Shown here in pieces: positions 5,865 through 6,858 of a stretch of 6,858 nucleotides of DNA. Positions within the stretch are counted from its first letter, which is position 1. The number at the start of each line of letters is the position of its first letter. The notes below the pieces were generated by a model. The model was not told the DNA's origin. It worked only from the letters and a program-made list of their open reading frames with translations, and ran no database searches. Source of the DNA: JAIVJN01 sp036732565 (lineage in GTDB: Bacteria > Acidobacteriota > Vicinamibacteria > Vicinamibacterales > UBA2999); NCBI GenBank assembly GCA_036732565.1, contig DAINCF010000388.1, positions 1-6,858 on the forward strand, in the 5' to 3' direction. A program made the position numbers and the translations under genes.

Positions 5865-6858
5865 ATGGCTATGCGATTGAAGCAGGTGCTGCGGAGCCTC
5901 GCGAAGATGCCGCTCTTCACCGGAATGGCGGTGCTGACGCTCGGGATCGGCATCGGCGCCAACACCGCGATTTTCAGTGTGGTCGAAGGCGTCCTGCTGA
6001 AAGCGCTGCCGTATCCGGCGTCCCACGAGCTGGTGGCGCTCGATCACGCCGCGCCCGGCTTCAACACGACTCGCGCGGGGGCGGCTCCGTTTCTCTACTT
6101 CACCTATCGCGAGGAGGGCCGAGCGTTCCAGGATGTCGGACTCTGGAACGCCGGCACGGTCAGCGTCACCGGCCTCGCGGAGCCCGAAGAAGTGCGGACG
6201 TTGTTCGTTACGGACGGCGTCCTGCCGTTGCTCGGCGTCCAGCCGATGCTCGGACGCGTCTTCGCGAGGACCGACGATGTCGCGGGGGCGCTCGAAACGG
6301 TGGTGCTGACATCCGGGTACTGGCGGTCGAGATTCGGCGGCGACCGATCCGCGATTGGCCGGACGCTGATGATCGACAGCCGCCCGCGCGAGATCATCGG
6401 CGTGCTGCCGGACACGTTCCGGTTTCTCGATCGCGACGTGTCGATCCTCGTTCCATATCAGTTCGATCGCAGCAAGGTCATGCTCGGACAATTCAGCTAC
6501 TCTGCGTTCGCTCGCTTGCGGCCTGGCGCCACGATCGAAGAAGCGAGCGCCGACGCCGCGCGGCTGATTCCGATCTCACTCACACGCTTCCCGCCGTTCC
6601 CCGGCTCGAGCGTCAAGCTGTTCGAAGAGGCGCGCCTCGCACCGAACGTCCGCTCGTTGAAGGACGACCTCGTAGGCGACGTGCGAACGGTCTTGTGGGT
6701 GCTGATGGGCACCATCGGGATGGTGCTCCTCATCGCGTGCGCGAACGTCGCGAACTTGCTGCTCGTGCGAGCGGAATCCCGCCAGCAGGAGCTGGCGATC
6801 CGGGCCGCGCTCGGCGCCGGCTCGAACCGCATCGCTCGCGAGCTCCTGTTGGAAAGCC
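5865..6858 (+). CDS. ADOP-family MacB/FtsX-type permease (N-terminal part; continues past the right edge)
   Basis: The frame from ATG 5865 is open for 331 codons to the window edge; the family is usually about 800 residues, so less than half is present. A TGA stop (5862-5864) directly abuts the ATG, so translation cannot start further upstream in this frame. A second ATG at 5871 is an alternative. The N-terminus is classic for the family: a short basic segment (RLKQVLRSLAKMP), then a first membrane helix at about 17-40 with AVLTLGIGIGANTAIFSVV. A periplasmic MacB-like core domain follows (about 45-270; TLFVTDGVLPLLGVQPMLGR at 112-131, GYWRSRFGGD at 151-160, IIGVLPDTFRF at 177-187). A second helix opens the FtsX domain (about 274-301), followed by the hallmark CANVANLLLVR and RQQELAIRAALGA (306-318). 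Such permeases normally lack an adjacent ATPase gene, and none is visible here, but the downstream side is outside the window. The substrate is unknown. No good Shine-Dalgarno precedes the start. Confidence 0.93.
   Translation, partial: MAMRLKQVLRSLAKMPLFTGMAVLTLGIGIGANTAIFSVVEGVLLKALPYPASHELVALDHAAPGFNTTRAGAAPFLYFTYREEGRAFQDVGLWNAGTVSVTGLAEPEEVRTLFVTDGVLPLLGVQPMLGRVFARTDDVAGALETVVLTSGYWRSRFGGDRSAIGRTLMIDSRPREIIGVLPDTFRFLDRDVSILVPYQFDRSKVMLGQFSYSAFARLRPGATIEEASADAARLIPISLTRFPPFPGSSVKLFEEARLAPNVRSLKDDLVGDVRTVLWVLMGTIGMVLLIACANVANLLLVRAESRQQELAIRAALGAGSNRIARELLLES

Noticed and set aside
5742..6491. Minus-strand open frame of 249 codons at the right end.
   Set aside because: It is antisense to the permease, whose plus-strand reading has clear MacB/FtsX family sequence and membrane helices. 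The minus reading is polar and shows no recognisable domain.

Overview
The window looks like chromosomal DNA from a GC-rich member of the Acidobacteriota. I base this on family content: a MacB/FtsX-type permease of the 'acidobacterial duplicated orphan permease' (ADOP) kind, and two large Hanks-type Ser/Thr kinases with the N-terminal leader and accessory domains (PD40 propeller, TolB-like plus TPR) that are abundant in that phylum. A related soil lineage cannot be excluded from the sequence alone.

Layout. Minus strand, in order of transcription: (1) kinase A, 5728 to 3269, is a soluble kinase with a TolB-like domain and a TPR array. (2) Kinase B, 3250 to 419, starts 18 bp after kinase A stops and is a membrane-anchored kinase with a C-terminal PD40/TolB-type beta-propeller. 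(3) After a 94-bp gap, the first 108 codons of an exported ankyrin-repeat protein (324 to 1) run off the left edge. Plus strand: from 5865 to the right edge runs the N-terminal 331 codons of an ADOP permease, transcribed divergently from kinase A across a 136-bp intergenic region.

The most notable structure is a 206-bp direct repeat (3050-3255 and 5528-5733; 5 mismatches, 121 bp of it identical). It carries the last bases of the leader, the start codon and the first 67 codons of both kinases. Identity stops abruptly at codon 67, and the kinase domains beyond it are only distantly related. This points to recent gene conversion or 5'-cassette shuffling between two otherwise old paralogues, rather than duplication of a whole gene.

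Working model (inference): kinases A and B form a translationally close pair that shares a nearly identical N-terminal module but has different sensing or output modules, one cytoplasmic (TolB-like/TPR) and one periplasmic (propeller). The exported ankyrin protein may belong to the same transcript. Nothing in the window shows that the permease is functionally linked to the kinases; the divergent arrangement only makes shared regulation possible. I found no tRNA, rRNA, CRISPR array, insertion sequence or phage signal, and no gene-free stretch longer than 136 bp.
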